From contig OZ218962.1 of the NCBI GenBank assembly GCA_965112735.1, positions 186,001 through 250,000 on the forward strand: a stretch of 64,000 nucleotides of DNA, read 5' to 3'. The translations under genes and the position numbers were made by a program. Every line of letters starts with the position of its first letter. The first letter of the stretch is position 1. Source of the stretch: Phaeosaccion multiseriatum (taxonomy: Eukaryota > Ochrophyta, other classes). This document shows, one piece after another, positions 22,373-36,000 of the stretch. The notes under the pieces are model-generated. The model saw only the letters and a list, made by a program, of their open reading frames with translations. It had not been told where the DNA came from and did no database searches.

Positions 22373-25065
22373 TTATGCAACGCGCGTGTCGATGGATTGG
22401 TATCCGGACTGGGGGGCGGAGGAAGCAGGGCGGGACACGGGCTGAGCGTTGGGGTCTTCGTGGTCGTAGATCTCCTTCGTCACCCTGGGGGAGTTAGAGG
22501 CGTATGGGGAGAAGAGTAGAGAAGGGAAGGGGGAGAGTACAGAGTCAGGCCGGAGGATATAATGGACATCGTAGAGCATGTCTACTCATGTCTACTGTAT
22601 AGAGAGAGCCCATCCATACAGGCCCCGACAACACAGCCAACAACAACAGCCCCTTGGAGGAGGTGAGCAGCGAGGAGGTGAGGTGAGGAGCTAAGAGGGG
22701 AGGGGAGGTGGGCTCTCTCTCTCCAGTTCGTGCCTCCTTGGGCTGTAAGCAGCGCCAAGCAGCGCCTCCCTCCCCCAACTCACGCGCACACCCACGCACG
22801 CGCACACCCACCCACCCACCCACGCTCGCACGCACGCACTCACCTCGGCGCCAGAATGAGGCACCCGATGATGGTGACTGTGCGAAGCGACACAAGTGGC
22901 GTGTAAGGTGAGTGCGATGGGCACAAACGGAAGAGGAGACGGGGGGGAGGGGAGGGGAGGGGAGGGGAGGGGTTGAGAGGAAGGGGGGGGATGCAGGCAT
23001 GGCATGGGCCAAGCCTTGAGCCTTACTGCTACTGAGCAGGAGGGGAGGCTCCAGCGCCTTACGAGCACAGCACTGTCAATGTCAATGTCAATGTCAATGT
23101 CAATGTCAGGCGCTGACAAATCGCACAAATCTCACAGAGAGAAAGAAGCAGCGCTCCTGCTGGCCCGCTCAAAGAGACCGTCTCTCATTTTGCTCTTTCG
23201 GAGAGAGGATACAGCCCACACACACACATACGAACTTACCAACGATGAGGAAGTACCACACGGCGCCCCATCCGTACGCGTCAACAAGGGGCCCCACAAT
23301 CGACATGCCGAGGGCCGCAGTGATGCTCCCCGAGCCGTTGATGATGCCCGTCACAGTGCCCAGGGCCTTGCTGTTTCCGGCGATGGATGGGTGACCGGCA
23401 AGGTCGGCGGACACGGCAGAGGTGATGATGTTGTTGGGACCGCCCACAAGGCAGCCCATGGCCAGCAGCAGGGGCATGAGAACCGTTACGGGCATGACGT
23501 CTGAGTATTCCGCGAAGAACCACAGCAGGGGGCACAGGAACGAGAGGAAAGACACAATGACGCACGCCCTTCGTCCACCGTAGAGGTCAGACACAAACCC
23601 CACGATGATACCACCGGGCATCATGCCCACATCGTAGAGGGTGGAGATGACGTTGGCCTCGCTGGAGGTGAAGAAGCGGTTGAGGAAGAAGGGCAGCCAG
23701 AAGAAGAGCACGTAGTTGACGAGCTTGAAGAAACCGAAGGCAAGCGCGTATCCCGCCACGGAGGGGATCTTGAAGGCCTGTTTGTTTGGTGAGGGGATGA
23801 GGTGGGAGGGGGGCAGGGGTGGGGGAAGAGATGAGTGAATGAAGGGTGTCAGGCCAGACACATAAGACAGCTCATTCACACTTTGGGTTGATTGTAAGGC
23901 ACGGAACTCGGCCCGCGACAGGGGAGAGACAAGAGGGAGGACAGCGAGAGAGAGACAGAAGAGATTGGACAGAAGAAGAAGAAGAAGAAGAAGAAGAAGA
24001 AGAAGAAGAAGAAGAAGAAGAAGAAGAAGAAGAAGAAGAAGAAGAAGAAGAAGAAGAAGAAAACAAAGAGAACACAGGTACCTCAAGGATGGAGATGGGG
24101 GGGGGGTCGTTGGAGCCGGGAGCCTTGATCTTGCGGGGAGCCTTGCCCTCAGGCTCTGGGCAACCCGCCTCCTCAGGAGAGGCAGGCAGCGTCCACAGGC
24201 ACACGAAGCCCCACAACGCGTTGGTGATGGCAGGGACGAGCACGGCCCACTCGTAGCCAATCCCGCTGGACAGGATGTACGAGGCAACGAGGGCGGCCAC
24301 GACGTTACCGGCGTACTGATGGCAAGTCCAGGTGCCGAAGATGAGGCCTCGGTTCTTGGGGCCGAACCAGTTGCCCATCACGGCCGTACCCACGGGGCCG
24401 CCGATCGCCTAGGGTGGGTGTGAGGGGTGGGGAGAAGGGAAAGTGTGAGTCCGGGCATGCTTACGTTTATTGGGCATGACAGTCGGTCGGGCAGGACATG
24501 AGCAGGACATGACTGTAGTGCTGTGCCCGCACGAGCCGAACGCCTTCGATACGATGCACCACACACACACACACGCACACACACACACCCACACACACCC
24601 ACACACAGCGCTTAGAGGCCGACCCTCCCCCCCTTCGCAATGAATCGAGTAAGAGCGAGTGAGTTGTGGGCTCACCTGGAAGACTCCAAAGACAAGCCAA
24701 TTGGCCAGCAGGAAGGCCGTGCCCAGGGGCAGGCTGTAGGCCGTGAGGTTGTTCCATACAGTGGACCAAACCAACGCTACCACGCACACCGCAGAGCCGA
24801 ACAGCCCAATGGCGATGATGGTGGGGGCGTGGTAGCGGTCTCCCAGAGACCCCATGAAGAAGGATCCCACGGCGTAGGCTGCCATAAAGGCTGTGTCCAT
24901 CTGGGACAGCACCACCTTGCTGATGCCGGCGCTCTTCTCCAGGTCCACCTTGACGTTGGTGTAGCACTTGCGGCTGAAGTGGTTCATGGCGTAGGCCATG
25001 AAGGTGCTGAAGTACACGTTCACTTGCTGCTCGCGGAGCTTGGCGCGTCCGTCCTCCTGGGACGA
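22373..25065 (-). CDS. SLC37/GlpT-like sugar-phosphate or glycerol-3-phosphate antiporter (MFS)
   Basis: Minus-strand exons 25065-24676, 24408-24082, 23777-23240, 22877-22844 (only 34 bases) and 22484-22373 are in phase and give at least 466 residues. The 5' exon with the initiator is not resolved: the frame upstream of 25065 has no in-frame ATG. Diagnostic parts are NVYFSTFMAYAMNHFSRKCY (TM1), FMGSLGDRYHAPTIIAIGLF (the GDR loop), GNWFGPKNRGLIFGTWTCHQ (TM4 region), GFVSDLYGGRRACVIVSFLS and the phosphate-site-like VGGPNNIITSAVSADLAG. These fit the organophosphate:phosphate antiporter branch of the MFS with 12 membrane helices. The tail (VTKEIYDHEDPNAQP) is hydrophilic. It probably exchanges glucose-6-phosphate, glycerol-3-phosphate or a related ester for phosphate; the exact substrate and membrane are not visible. 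Confidence 0.87.
23966..24062. repeat. (AAG)n trinucleotide tract in intron
   Basis: About 30 AAG units lie in the intron 23778-24081 of the transporter, just downstream of the donor at 24081 in the sense strand (TTC repeats). Confidence 0.95.
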
Positions 25066-25860
25066 CTGGTTGGGGACGGGAGGTAGGTAACGAGCAGCAG
25101 GGAGGCAGAGGAGGGAGGACAGAGTGGTTAGCTGTAAGTAAGTGCTCCTCCTCACGAGACTTCGTCGTGCCCAATAACTGAAGAACCAGAGTCGGCATTA
25201 TAGCTCCTCTGCCTGCCGCCACAGTTTCGAATCTTCTACACTTCGGCCCATTCTTCGGACGACAGCTACCGAAGAGCTGGGGGTGGCCCCTCGGCTTCCC
25301 GTTCCCTGCTTCTCTACTCGCCCAAGACCTGCTGTCCTGATCCCCATTGCCCAACGCTCCTCTGGTGGGAGCTGCAGATGCCATCGACGCGCCCTACTCA
25401 GTCTTCGGAAAGCCACACACACTTTTCGGGCTGTCCCTGCCTCCCTTTTCTTTCAGCCCTCGGCTCTGCCTGCGAAGCGAATATTCCCGCTGCTCGCCAG
25501 CCCTGGCCACAAGCATGAGCTCTTTGGGGAAGATGTCAACGCCAAATGCTCCCTCCGCTCTCCCTTCTCTCCCTCGGTTCCTTTTCGACTGCTGGTCCCT
25601 CTCTTGCCTCCTCCTCTCCTCTTACCGGCTGTCCCTTCCCGATAAGGGGCCCCGTAAGGGAATCCTGCTCCTGGTAGCTCGCCATGCTGCTTCTGAGTGT
25701 GCTGCAGCGCCTGTCCTGTCCCCCCTTTGCTCCCCTCTCTCTTCCTCGATTGTCTGGCCACCGCTCAAACAAAAAATCAAACCACGCCGTGCCCCGGGGG
25801 GCCCTCCTTGCCCTCAAAGGGGGCTTGTCATCAACTATCAATTTTCCCCTTTTACAAGCG
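25066..25860. other. Divergent promoter region between transporter and phosphorylase
   Basis: The two genes are transcribed away from each other. The missing first exon of the transporter should lie in 25100-25300 on the minus strand: an ATG at 25200 opens MPTLVLQLLGTTKS, but no donor restores the frame cleanly. No other gene recognised. Shared regulation of a sugar-phosphate carrier and a glucan phosphorylase would make sense but is inference. Confidence 0.45.
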
Positions 25861-26770
25861 ATGGCGTCCTATCTGAGCGGCGGTAGGGCCGGCTACGAGT
25901 CCGTGGATGGCGTGGACACTGCCGACGTCGCAGGTCTGCCGCACAGTGCTGCGAGCAGCGGCAGCAGCGAGGGCAGCGGGTCGCTCTGGAAGAAGCTGGG
26001 TTTGGGGGTGCTCGCTGTGGTGGCCATTGCGGCTACTGTGCGAGCGGCGGGGAGCAGCAACAGCAGCACCAGCGCTCCTCGGGCTGCCGCTCCGGAGTAC
26101 TCTGGTGCGTGGGTGGGGCGGCGGAGAAAAGGAAGAGGGAGGAGGGCGGTAGAAGATTTTGTGAAGGAGGGAAGTGGAAGGCGGGGAAGGGAGGGAACAG
26201 CATTTGAATTTGCATGTCGCCTGCGCTCAGTGCACGCCGCCGCGCTTCACATCTGCCGCGCACTGGGGTCTATCCTCTCGTGTGCGGCTGCTGGGCCAAT
26301 GGTCCAAAGTTTGCAGCCCCATGTATCGTACTCGCTCGCTCTGCCTTTTTGTTGTTTGCCTCGCGAATCTTGGATACTTTCTCCCGAACATGTTCATCTC
26401 GTAGCGACTTGTTGCAATGAGCGGAAGCACTGGACTCTGACTCTCTCCTCCTCTCTTCCGACTTCGATCCCCCTCTTTCCCTCTCCCTTGCTGCCTCCCT
26501 GTGCTCGGCTCCTCTCGCTTCTCCCCTTTCTCTTTTGTGTCTCTCATCCATCAACAGATGCGGCCTCGAAGACCACCTCTCTAAGCCATAAAGTCACCTC
26601 CGTGGAGGACTCCTCCTCCTTGGAGCACTTCGACAAGGTGAGTACACAAACACACACACAGAGAGAGAGAGTGACACTAGCGAGAGAGGGCTGAAAGAAA
26701 AGGGAGAGGGGAGAGGGAACAGGGCAGAGTGGCACACAGGAGATGCGGCCAGCCCAGCCTATCCGCCCAA

Positions 26771-26804
<34 letters not shown>

Positions 26805-27653
26805 CCTTACCCGGCGCTCTCGGTTGCAATGGGCGTGCGTGTACTTCGGTGCCCAAACAGCTGCCCTAACAACCCCCCACCGCTACCCCACCCCACCCCA
26901 CCCCCCTCAGCTTGGCCGCTACGTGATCCCTAACTACGACACGATCAAGCCCTTCGCCTCCTTCCTCCCCGGCCTGGCGGGCAAGTACGGCACCCCCATG
27001 TGGGCCTTCTACGTGAACCGCGGGCAGATCATGGCCGCCTTTGGTATCGAGAACAAGGAGCACCCCCTGCTCGAGTTCGAACCCGCCAACTTGGCCTATC
27101 AGCAGATCCCAAGGACGGGCTTCAGAACCTTCCTGCGCGCACAGAGAAAAGGTGAGAGGGGTGGGAGGCTGAGGGAGTGGGGGGGTGGCAGGAAGGGTCA
27201 GGGTCAAAGAGAGGGTGAGGGGTGAGAGGGTGAGGGGGTTAAGGGGTGAGGGGCGAGAGAGTGAGGGGGCGTGTGAGGGCGACTTCGGCCCCTTGCTTGA
27301 CACTTGCTCGACAAATTGCTTGACACTTGCTTTGACACTTCAGAGGAGGAGACGGAGTTTGTGTTCGAGCCCTTCAAGGTCGGCACGCCCGACGTATCCA
27401 GGTCCATCTTCGTCGGCATGAACGAGGTGGAGATCCAGGAGGAGGACGACAATGTGGGGCTGCAGACCAATGTGCTGTACTACACCGTGCACGAGGAAGA
27501 GTTCCCGGGGCTGGTCAGGCGCACCACCGTCAAGAACACCGGAGACGTACGTGAGGGGGACTGGGTGGGCGTCGGCGTACGGATGAGCGCACGCACACAC
27601 ACACCAGCCTATTGCTCTCGTGTGCCGCTGTATCTCTCACACACTCTCACTCG

Positions 27654-27684
<31 letters not shown>

Positions 27685-27768
27685 TCCCTCCCTGCCTCTC
27701 CCGTCCGACAGACCCCCATCAGCTTCGAGATGCTCGATGGCTTGGCCCGCCTGCAGGTGTGTGTGTGT

Positions 27769-27809
<41 letters not shown>

Positions 27810-30800
27810 GGTGTGTGTTTTGTTTGTTTCGTGTAGAGCAGTGCGCTAGGCCCAGCCCCAAGGAGTAGGGCTCTTGTAACTGCCGTCTACCTGCACACGC
27901 TCTCCTCTCTCTCCTGACCCCTCCGCTTCTGATCCCTCTTCCGAGGCTTCTCCCTTCTCAATATCAATACTCCCTTCCCAACCAACCTCCCTCCCCCCTG
28001 TCATCCCCTCACCGTTCCCCTCCCCGCCCTGTACCACCAACAGCCCTACGGCGTGTTCGACTACTACATTAAGTCAATGGACCGCACCGTGGAGGCCTGG
28101 ATGACGGCGTACAACATGAACGATATGGGGCATGGCACCCTTCCTTACTACAAGCTTTCCGCCTCCATCGTGGACAGCGAGGTGGTGACCATGATCATCC
28201 CTGGCAACTACGCGCTGGGCTACCTGGAGGACGACAAGACTGGCAAGGACAGCAGCCACGGACTGCTGCCTATGATCGTCGACCCCTCCATCGTGTTCGG
28301 ACAGGTGAGGTGGATAGAGGGAGTGAGGTGTGTGGTGGTGAGGTGGATAGGGGGAGTGAGGTGTGTGGTGGTGAGGTGGATAGAGGGAGTGAGGTGTGTG
28401 GTGGTGAGGTGATGAGGTACTTAAGTGGTGAGGGGGGTGTTTGGGGGTGGGGGTGGAAGATTGTATTGTCTTGTCTTGTCTTGCCTCACGTGTTGGTGCT
28501 CTGCTCCGCTCAGCGGCACTCACTCCCTCCTCCATCCACTGCCATCTCCCTTCCCCTCAGGACACCACCTTCACCAACCCCTTGGGCCTGGAGGCCGTGC
28601 CTCTCTCGGAGCTGCTCAAGAGGAAGCACACCACCACAGGTCAGTCCCTCACTCACTCAGTCAGTCAGGCAGGCAGTCAGTTAGTCAGTCCGTCAGTCAG
28701 TGAATCCGTCAGTCAGTCAGTCGGTCAGTCAGGCAGGCAGTCAGGCAGGCAGGCAGGCAGTCAGCAAGGCAGTCAGTCAATAAGGCAGTCAGTCACTCAG
28801 TCAAGGAGTCAGTCACTCAGTCAGTGAGGTCAGTGCAGTCAGTCAGTCTGGCAGGCAGACAGGCAGGCAGTCACTCAGTCAAGGAGTCACTCAGTCAGTC
28901 AGTCGAGCAGTCAGTCAGTCAGTCAGGTAGGCAGGCAGTCACTCAGTCAAGCAGCCAGTCAGGCAGGCAGGCAGGCAGGCAGTCACTCAGTCAAGGAGCC
29001 AGTCAGTCAAGTAGTCACTCACTCACTCAGTCAGTCAGTCAGTCAGTCAGTCAGCAGGTGGGGCACTGGCGTAAGCAGAAGTGGGACCGAGGCGGCGTCG
29101 TGCAGGAGAGGCCTCGGCTCGGGCTTGCTGTTGCTGTTGCTGTTGCTGTTGCCGTTGCTGCTGTGTGTGCCTGTCCACCCCTTTTGTCCCAGAAGCGGAC
29201 ACGTGTGTAGTGTGTATGGATGGGCTGTCAAGCCGCTCTGGGGGGGGGGGAGGGGGGGGTCAGAGAGCTGAGCTCTATTTATCTTTTGTCAGGGAGGGGG
29301 GGGGGGCTGAGGAGGCGTTGAAGTGAAGCAACACGGGGAGGGGCGACACCGATGGCATGACACGTTGCCGTTACGCTTAAGGAACAGAAGCTGTCAAGCA
29401 AGTCACGCACTTACGTAAGTACTGTTTCTCCTCCCCCCGTCCACTGCCATCCCTCCTCCCTCCCCCCTCCCCCAGGCCGCACGCCCTGCGGATTCGCCGC
29501 CACGCCCATGCTGACACTCAAGCCCGGTGAGAGCACGACACTGACCTCCATCTGGGGCAAGGCCAACACCATGGGAGAGCTCAAACACCTCATCGCTCCG
29601 ACAGTCACCTCCATCGGATTCCTCAGGTACAGGGAGGAGGGGCAGGGGGGAGGGGGGAGGGCAGGTGGGAGGGCATGCCCTGCTGGGGGGAGCTTACAGT
29701 TACAGGAAGTACTTCCTAAGCTTTGTGCTGCGCTGAGGCTCAAGGCGCGTTGGTTTGCCCTTAACGGCTCTTAACGGCTCTTAACGGCTCTGCTCTGCTC
29801 CGAAATTTCACTCTACGTACTCCTCTTACTTTGTTCTCTCTCTGTCCCTCTCTGTCTGTCTGTGTCTCCCTCCCTCTCTCTCTCTCTTGTGTGTTCTCTC
29901 TCTGTGCTCTGCTCACAACAGCGCCAAGCGCACGGAGGCCCAGCAGCTCATTGAGGAGCTCACCAGACACGTCAAGACAGACTCAGGTGAACACAGAAGG
30001 CCAGAGTAGGGCAGAGTAGGGCAGAGTAGAGGCATGCGGGCGGGCAGAGTAGAGTAGCGTAGAGGCGTACAGCCAGCCAGCGGGGACGGACTTGCACAAG
30101 AGACACCCGACACCCGACACCAGGCAGTACCCGCGCTCTCCTGCCTGCCCGCCCTCAAACAAGTGTCCGTATACCCATACGCCTGCCGCTCCCTCCCTCC
30201 CTGCCTGTGTGACTGCCTATGAGTGCAGCTTCCCAACTGTTCGACGGTTACGTGCAGTACAACTTCATGGACAACATGCTCCGCGGAGGGTACCCCGTGC
30301 TGCTCGGAGACCCCAAGAGCCCCAAGGTACGTGACAGATGCGGTTACAGGCGTTTCAGGCGTTACAGGGGGCAGGGTAGTATAAGATAAGGGCAGCATAT
30401 TCATTGACAGCGGTAGACAGAGACAGACACATAGGTTGCTCATTCTGTAACGCCATTATGTAACTGCCTTCCTCCCTCCTCAGATCTACCACACCTTCTC
30501 TCGCATCCACGGCGACTTGGAGCGCGACTACAACTACTTCGTCATTGCGCCCACCTACTACTCGCAAGGCCCCGGCAACTACAGAGACGTGAACCAGGTT
30601 GGTACGGGGGTGGGGCATTCACTCCACTCGCGCATTCACACACTCACTCCCTCACCCCCTCCCTTACTTGCTCACTCACTCCCTGACTCAATCTCACCCC
30701 CGCACCCACCCACTCACTCACTACATCCCTCACTCTCTCCCTCACTCACCGACTCTCCCCTCTCCTCCTCCCCTCCCCTCCTCCCCTGCTCTGCTGCTTG

Positions 30801-33003
30801 CCCTCCAACAGAACCGCCGCAGTGACGTGGCGTGGCAGCCCCTGGTGGGCGATTACAACATCCAAACCTTCATGAGTCTGCTGCAGGCCGACGGTTACAA
30901 CCCCATGACTGTGCAGAGTGTCGTGTTCAACATCACCGACCAGGACAGAGGTGAGGGGTGGGGGAGGGAGGGAGGGAGGATGGCAGTGGAAGGAAGGGTA
31001 AAGTAAGTAGGGAAGAAGAAAAGGTAATTGGAACTGAAACTAACCTTTCGTTGTGTGTGCGTGTGTGCGTACTTGTGGCAGTGTACGACATCGCCTCGAA
31101 GGTGGTGCCGGAGGAGAATGTAACCGCCCTCGCTGGCCTCATTCAGGTGAGGCAGTCAAAGGCCGGGATGGATAGATGGAAGGAGAAATGCGAGGGAGGA
31201 AGGGAGAAGGAAGGAAGGGAGGGAGGGAGGGAGGGAGGGAGGGAGGGAGGGAGGGAGGGAGGGAGGGAGGGAGGGAGGCGAGGGGTTGGAGGGGGGATCG
31301 GGGCTCTTGAGCTTAGCAGGGAGGGCTGAGGTCAGCCCTTGCACCGGGGGGGGGGGGGGGCTTCGTTTACCCCCCCCCTTCAATGCAGCTCCTTCTAGGC
31401 TCCTCCATCTGACTTGCTCTGTGCTCTTTCCTCCCCCCCCCCCACCCCTCAGCCCCCCTTCCGCCCCGGCACGCTGTTCATGGAGATGAAGGACGCAGGC
31501 CTGCTGCAGGAGCTCAGCGTGAGCAAGGAGACATTCCTCAACCTCATCACCGAGGCTGCCGTGCAGATCCCGCAGGTAGGGGGGGGGGTGTCAGGACAGG
31601 GACAGATTGGACGAGTATGGAGTGGTTTCCAGGACTGCTTGCGTTCCTTGCATGCGTTTCATCCCCTCCTGTGCCCTCTGTACCCGCACATGCAATCAAT
31701 CGGCCAATCATTCAGAGCCTACTGCAGCTACTAACTCCTCTTCCTCCCCATACACCTCTACTCTTCCTCCCCATACCCCTCTACTCTTCCTCCCCATACC
31801 CCTCTACTCTTCCTCCCATACACCTCTACTCTTCCTCCCACACACCTCTACTCTTCCTCCCCATACGCCTCTACTCTTCCTCCCCATACACCTCTACTCT
31901 TCCTCCCCATACACCTCTACTCTTCCTCCCCATACACCTCTACTCTTCCTCCCCATACACCTCTACTCTTCCTCCCCATACACCTCTACTCTTCCTCCCC
32001 ATACGCCTCTACTCTTCCTCCCCATACGCCTCTACTCTTCCTCCCCATACCCCTCTACTCTTCCTCCCCATACGCCTCTACTCTTCCTCCCCATACGCCT
32101 CTACTCTTCCTCCCCATACACCTCTACTCTTCCTCCCCATACACCTCTACTCTACACCTCTACTCTTTCCTCCCCATACGCCTCTACTCTTCGTCCCCAT
32201 ACGCCTCTATTAGGCGGACTTCTCGCAGGGTTTCTGGTGCGACCACTGGACGTACACGCAGGACTTGTTCGAGTCGTACCTGTCCATCTTCCCCGAGAAG
32301 CTCGAATACCTCCTGTTTGACTCCAGCCCCGTGCCCACTTACCTCAGCCCCAACAAGGTCAGTCAGTACCTGGTGTCAGTCAGTTAGTCAGTCAGTTAGT
32401 CAGTCAGTCAGTCAGTCAGCCAGTCAGTCAGTCAGTCAGTCAGTCAGTCAGCCAGTGAGTCAGTCAGTCAGTCAATCTGTCAATCTGTCAAGTCTGTCAG
32501 TCAGTCAATCTGTCAATCTGTCAAGTCTGTCAGTTTACTCGGGTGGGTCGCTGGGTAATTCAGTGAGGGTATGAAGGAGTGAATATGTGCGACCTCGTAG
32601 ATACCCCCCCCCTTCCCACATGCTTCTTACAAACCACCCCTCCCCATACGCCTCCACCCAACGCCCCACTCCTCCCTCAGGTGGTGCGCCGAAAAGAGAA
32701 ATACGTGTTGGTCGACGCCGGCTCCGGTAAGGTGCGACAGCTCGGTATGAACGTTGCCGACGGCGACAAGACGAGGCAGCTCGCCATGAACGCCAACGAC
32801 CCCAACGGCGTGTGGATGTGCGTGGAGGGCACGCAGGAGGGGGGCACGGACGCGCCTGGCTCGGATCCTTTCAGCAGCCTCGGTGTGCCGACGGGGATGG
32901 GCAAGTGCGACGTGTTCTATCAGGTGAGGGCAGGGGGAGGGGAGGGGGGATTTATTGACTTACCTGAATCAACCTAAGAATTACGTGAATCAATCGAAGA
33001 ACT

Positions 33004-33041
<38 letters not shown>

Positions 33042-36000
33042 TGAGGCGTGAGGGGGTGCTTAGAGCGGTGAGGAAGGAGCGTAGGGGCTCATGTTTGCTT
33101 GCGGGCTTTCCTGCTCCCCTCTCTTGCTACTGCCCCTCCAACCCTCCTCCCTCTTCCGTCTTCGTACCCCCCTCCCATACATATCCCTATACCCTATACC
33201 CCCATATGCCTATGCATACCCTTTGCCCTATACCATCATACCCCATACCCCCATACCCTTTATCCCCATATGCCTATGCATACCCTTTACCCTACACCCT
33301 CATACCCTATACCCCTATATGCCTGTGCATACCCTCATATCCCCATATGCCTATGCATACCCTCATACCCTATACCCCTATATGCCTGTGCATACCCTCA
33401 TACCCTATACCCTCACACCCCGTACCCCATGTCTTCAGTCGGTGGCCTCCAAGTACACGATGCTTGTGGCAGTGAAGTTCGCCCTTCTTGACCCCCTGGG
33501 CATGGCCATCGAGATGGAGGGCGGCAAGCCGGGATGGCTCGACGCCCTCAACGGCCTGCCCGCCCTTTTCGGCAGCTCCATGCCGGAGATGTACGAGCTC
33601 CACCGTTACACCACCTTCATCCGCACCAGCATCGACAAGCTCGGCAGGTGAGGCATGAGGCAGCAAACAGGCAGCGCAGGGAAGCGCAGAGAAGCGGCGT
33701 ATGGGCGTAGAGTGAATTGGTGTAGCCTACCCTTCTCCCCCACCGCCTTGTCTCAACGCTAACTCTGGCGGCCAAGCTGCCCTCAACTCACCCACGTACT
33801 CACCCACCCATTCTCAACCTCTTTTCGTCCCCCTTCCACCCATTCCTTCCTCATCGACTGCCATCCCCTCCCCTTCTCTCCCTTCCCTCCCCATGGACTG
33901 CCATCCCGTTCTGATGCAACAGGGACGTGGATGTGTTCGAGGAGCTTGACGGGCTGCTCACAGGACTCGGGGACTGTCTGGACACCTACTCAGAGGACGC
34001 AGACGACTTCGCCTACTGGAACTGCTCCGCCACCGCCAGGGAGAACTACAGAGATGTGAGTGGTTAGAGGCATACGATGAGACAGGTTGGAGGCATACGA
34101 GGAGACAGATTAGAGGCATACGAGGAGACAGATTAGAGGCATACGAGGAGACAGATTAGAGGCATACGAGGAGACAGATTAGAGGCATACGAGGAGACAG
34201 ATTAGAGGCATACGAGGAGACAGATTAGAGGCATACGATGAGACAGATTAGAAGCATACGAGGAGACAGATTAGAGGCATACGAGGAGACAGATTAGAGG
34301 CATACGAGGAGACAGATTAGAGGCATACGAGGAGACAGATTAGAGGCATACGAGGAGACAGGTTAGAGGCATACGATGAGACGGGGAGGACTGCAGAGAT
34401 GTGAGTGGTGGTTAGAGGCATACGCACTCACCTCTCAGCTGCTTAGAGTGTTTGTTTGTTCGAGGGGGGGCACTGACTTAAGTGACTTGGGGGGCACTGA
34501 CTTAAGTGACTTGGTGGGCACTGACTTAAGTGACTTGGGGGGCACTGACTTAAGTGACTTGGGGGGCACTGACTTAAGTGACTTGGGGGGCACTGACTTA
34601 AGTGACTTGGTGGGCACTGACTTAAGTGACTTGGGGGGCACTGACTTAAGTGACTTGGGGGGCACTGACTTAAGTGACTTGGGGGGCACTGACTTAAGTG
34701 ACTTGGGGGGCACTGACTTAAGTGACTTGGTGGGCACTGACTTAAGTGACTTGGGGGGCACTGACTTAAGTGACTTGGGGGGCACTGACTTAAGTGACTT
34801 GGTGGGCACTGACTTAAGTGACTTGGGGGGCACTGACTTAAGTGACTTGGGGGGCACTGACTTGAGTGACTTGGGGGGCACTGACTTAAGTGACTTGGGG
34901 GGCACTGACTTAAGTGACTTGGGGGGCACTGACTTAAGTGACTTGGGGGGCACTGACTTAAGTGACTTGGGGCACACACACACACACACACACACCGCAG
35001 TCACTGCAGACCACGCGCACACGCTCCCTTTCCCTCTCTCTCTCCCCTGCCCATATGCCTGCCCATATGCCTGCCCATATGCCTGCCTGCCTGCCCGTAC
35101 GCCTCTAACCCTCCCCCCTCCTGCCTCTGCCTCTTCCAGCTGACGAGGCTGACCCTAACGGGCAAGACGGTGTCGTGGAGCGCGAGTGACCTTGTGGACC
35201 TGCTGGACCGTATGCTCGAGAAGATCAATCAGGGCATCAAGAGGGCCTCCGAAGCCAACGATGGGTACCCTCCCTCCTACTTCAGGTACAGAAGTCAATG
35301 AATGGTACATAAGTCAATGGTACACAAGTCAATGGTACACAAGTCAATGCGTGTGTGTGTTTGTTTGTTTTGGGTGTGTGTGTATGTGCGTGCGTGTGTG
35401 TGCGTGCGTGTGTGTTTTCGCGTGGTTGAGTGTGCGGGCACTACAAGTAGACAATGAGAGGCGCAGATCCCCAACCATACCCAATACCTCACACCTGTGA
35501 CGACTAACACCCCTTACTCCTGTGATCGCCATGCTGTATCGAAAACCTCTTACTCCTGTGATCGCCATGCTGTATCGGAAACCTCTTACTCCCGCCAGGT
35601 GGGAGGTGACTGAGTACGAGCTCACAGGCACAGAGGACGCCCAGCTGAGGCCCTACGTCATCGCCAAGGTCAGGCATATGGGCAGAGATGGAGGCACATG
35701 GGCATACACATTGAAAGGCCTTGCTTGTGGTTGGGCCTTGGCTTGCGGTGGGGGGGGGGGGGGCTCCTGTGATGATTATCTTTGTTGGAATTACCGTCTG
35801 ACTTCTCGAGTGAGGAAAATCACAGCTGGCTGCTACTTCTGAGGACCTACCCACCCACCCGTCCAACCACAGCCCAACCACACGCAAGGCACACACTCTC
35901 GCCAGTCTCTCCTCGCACACACGCACACACGCACGCACTCACCCCACTGCCCCCCTTCCCACCTTGGCTCTCCCTCTCTCTGTTGCTGTGCTGTGGTCTG

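Noticed and set aside
31607-32320. 237-codon frame of repeated [20 protein letters not shown] type
   Set aside because: Produced by the 23-24-bp minisatellite in intron 14; it ends in the coding exon in the wrong frame.
34060-34974. CRISPR-like regular repeats
   Set aside because: Units are directly tandem with no unique spacers, and the context is a eukaryotic intron.
34435-35022. Long PKSLKSVP and GTDLSDLG repeat frames
   Set aside because: They arise from a 24-bp minisatellite inside a phase-consistent intron; both strands are open only because 24 is divisible by three.
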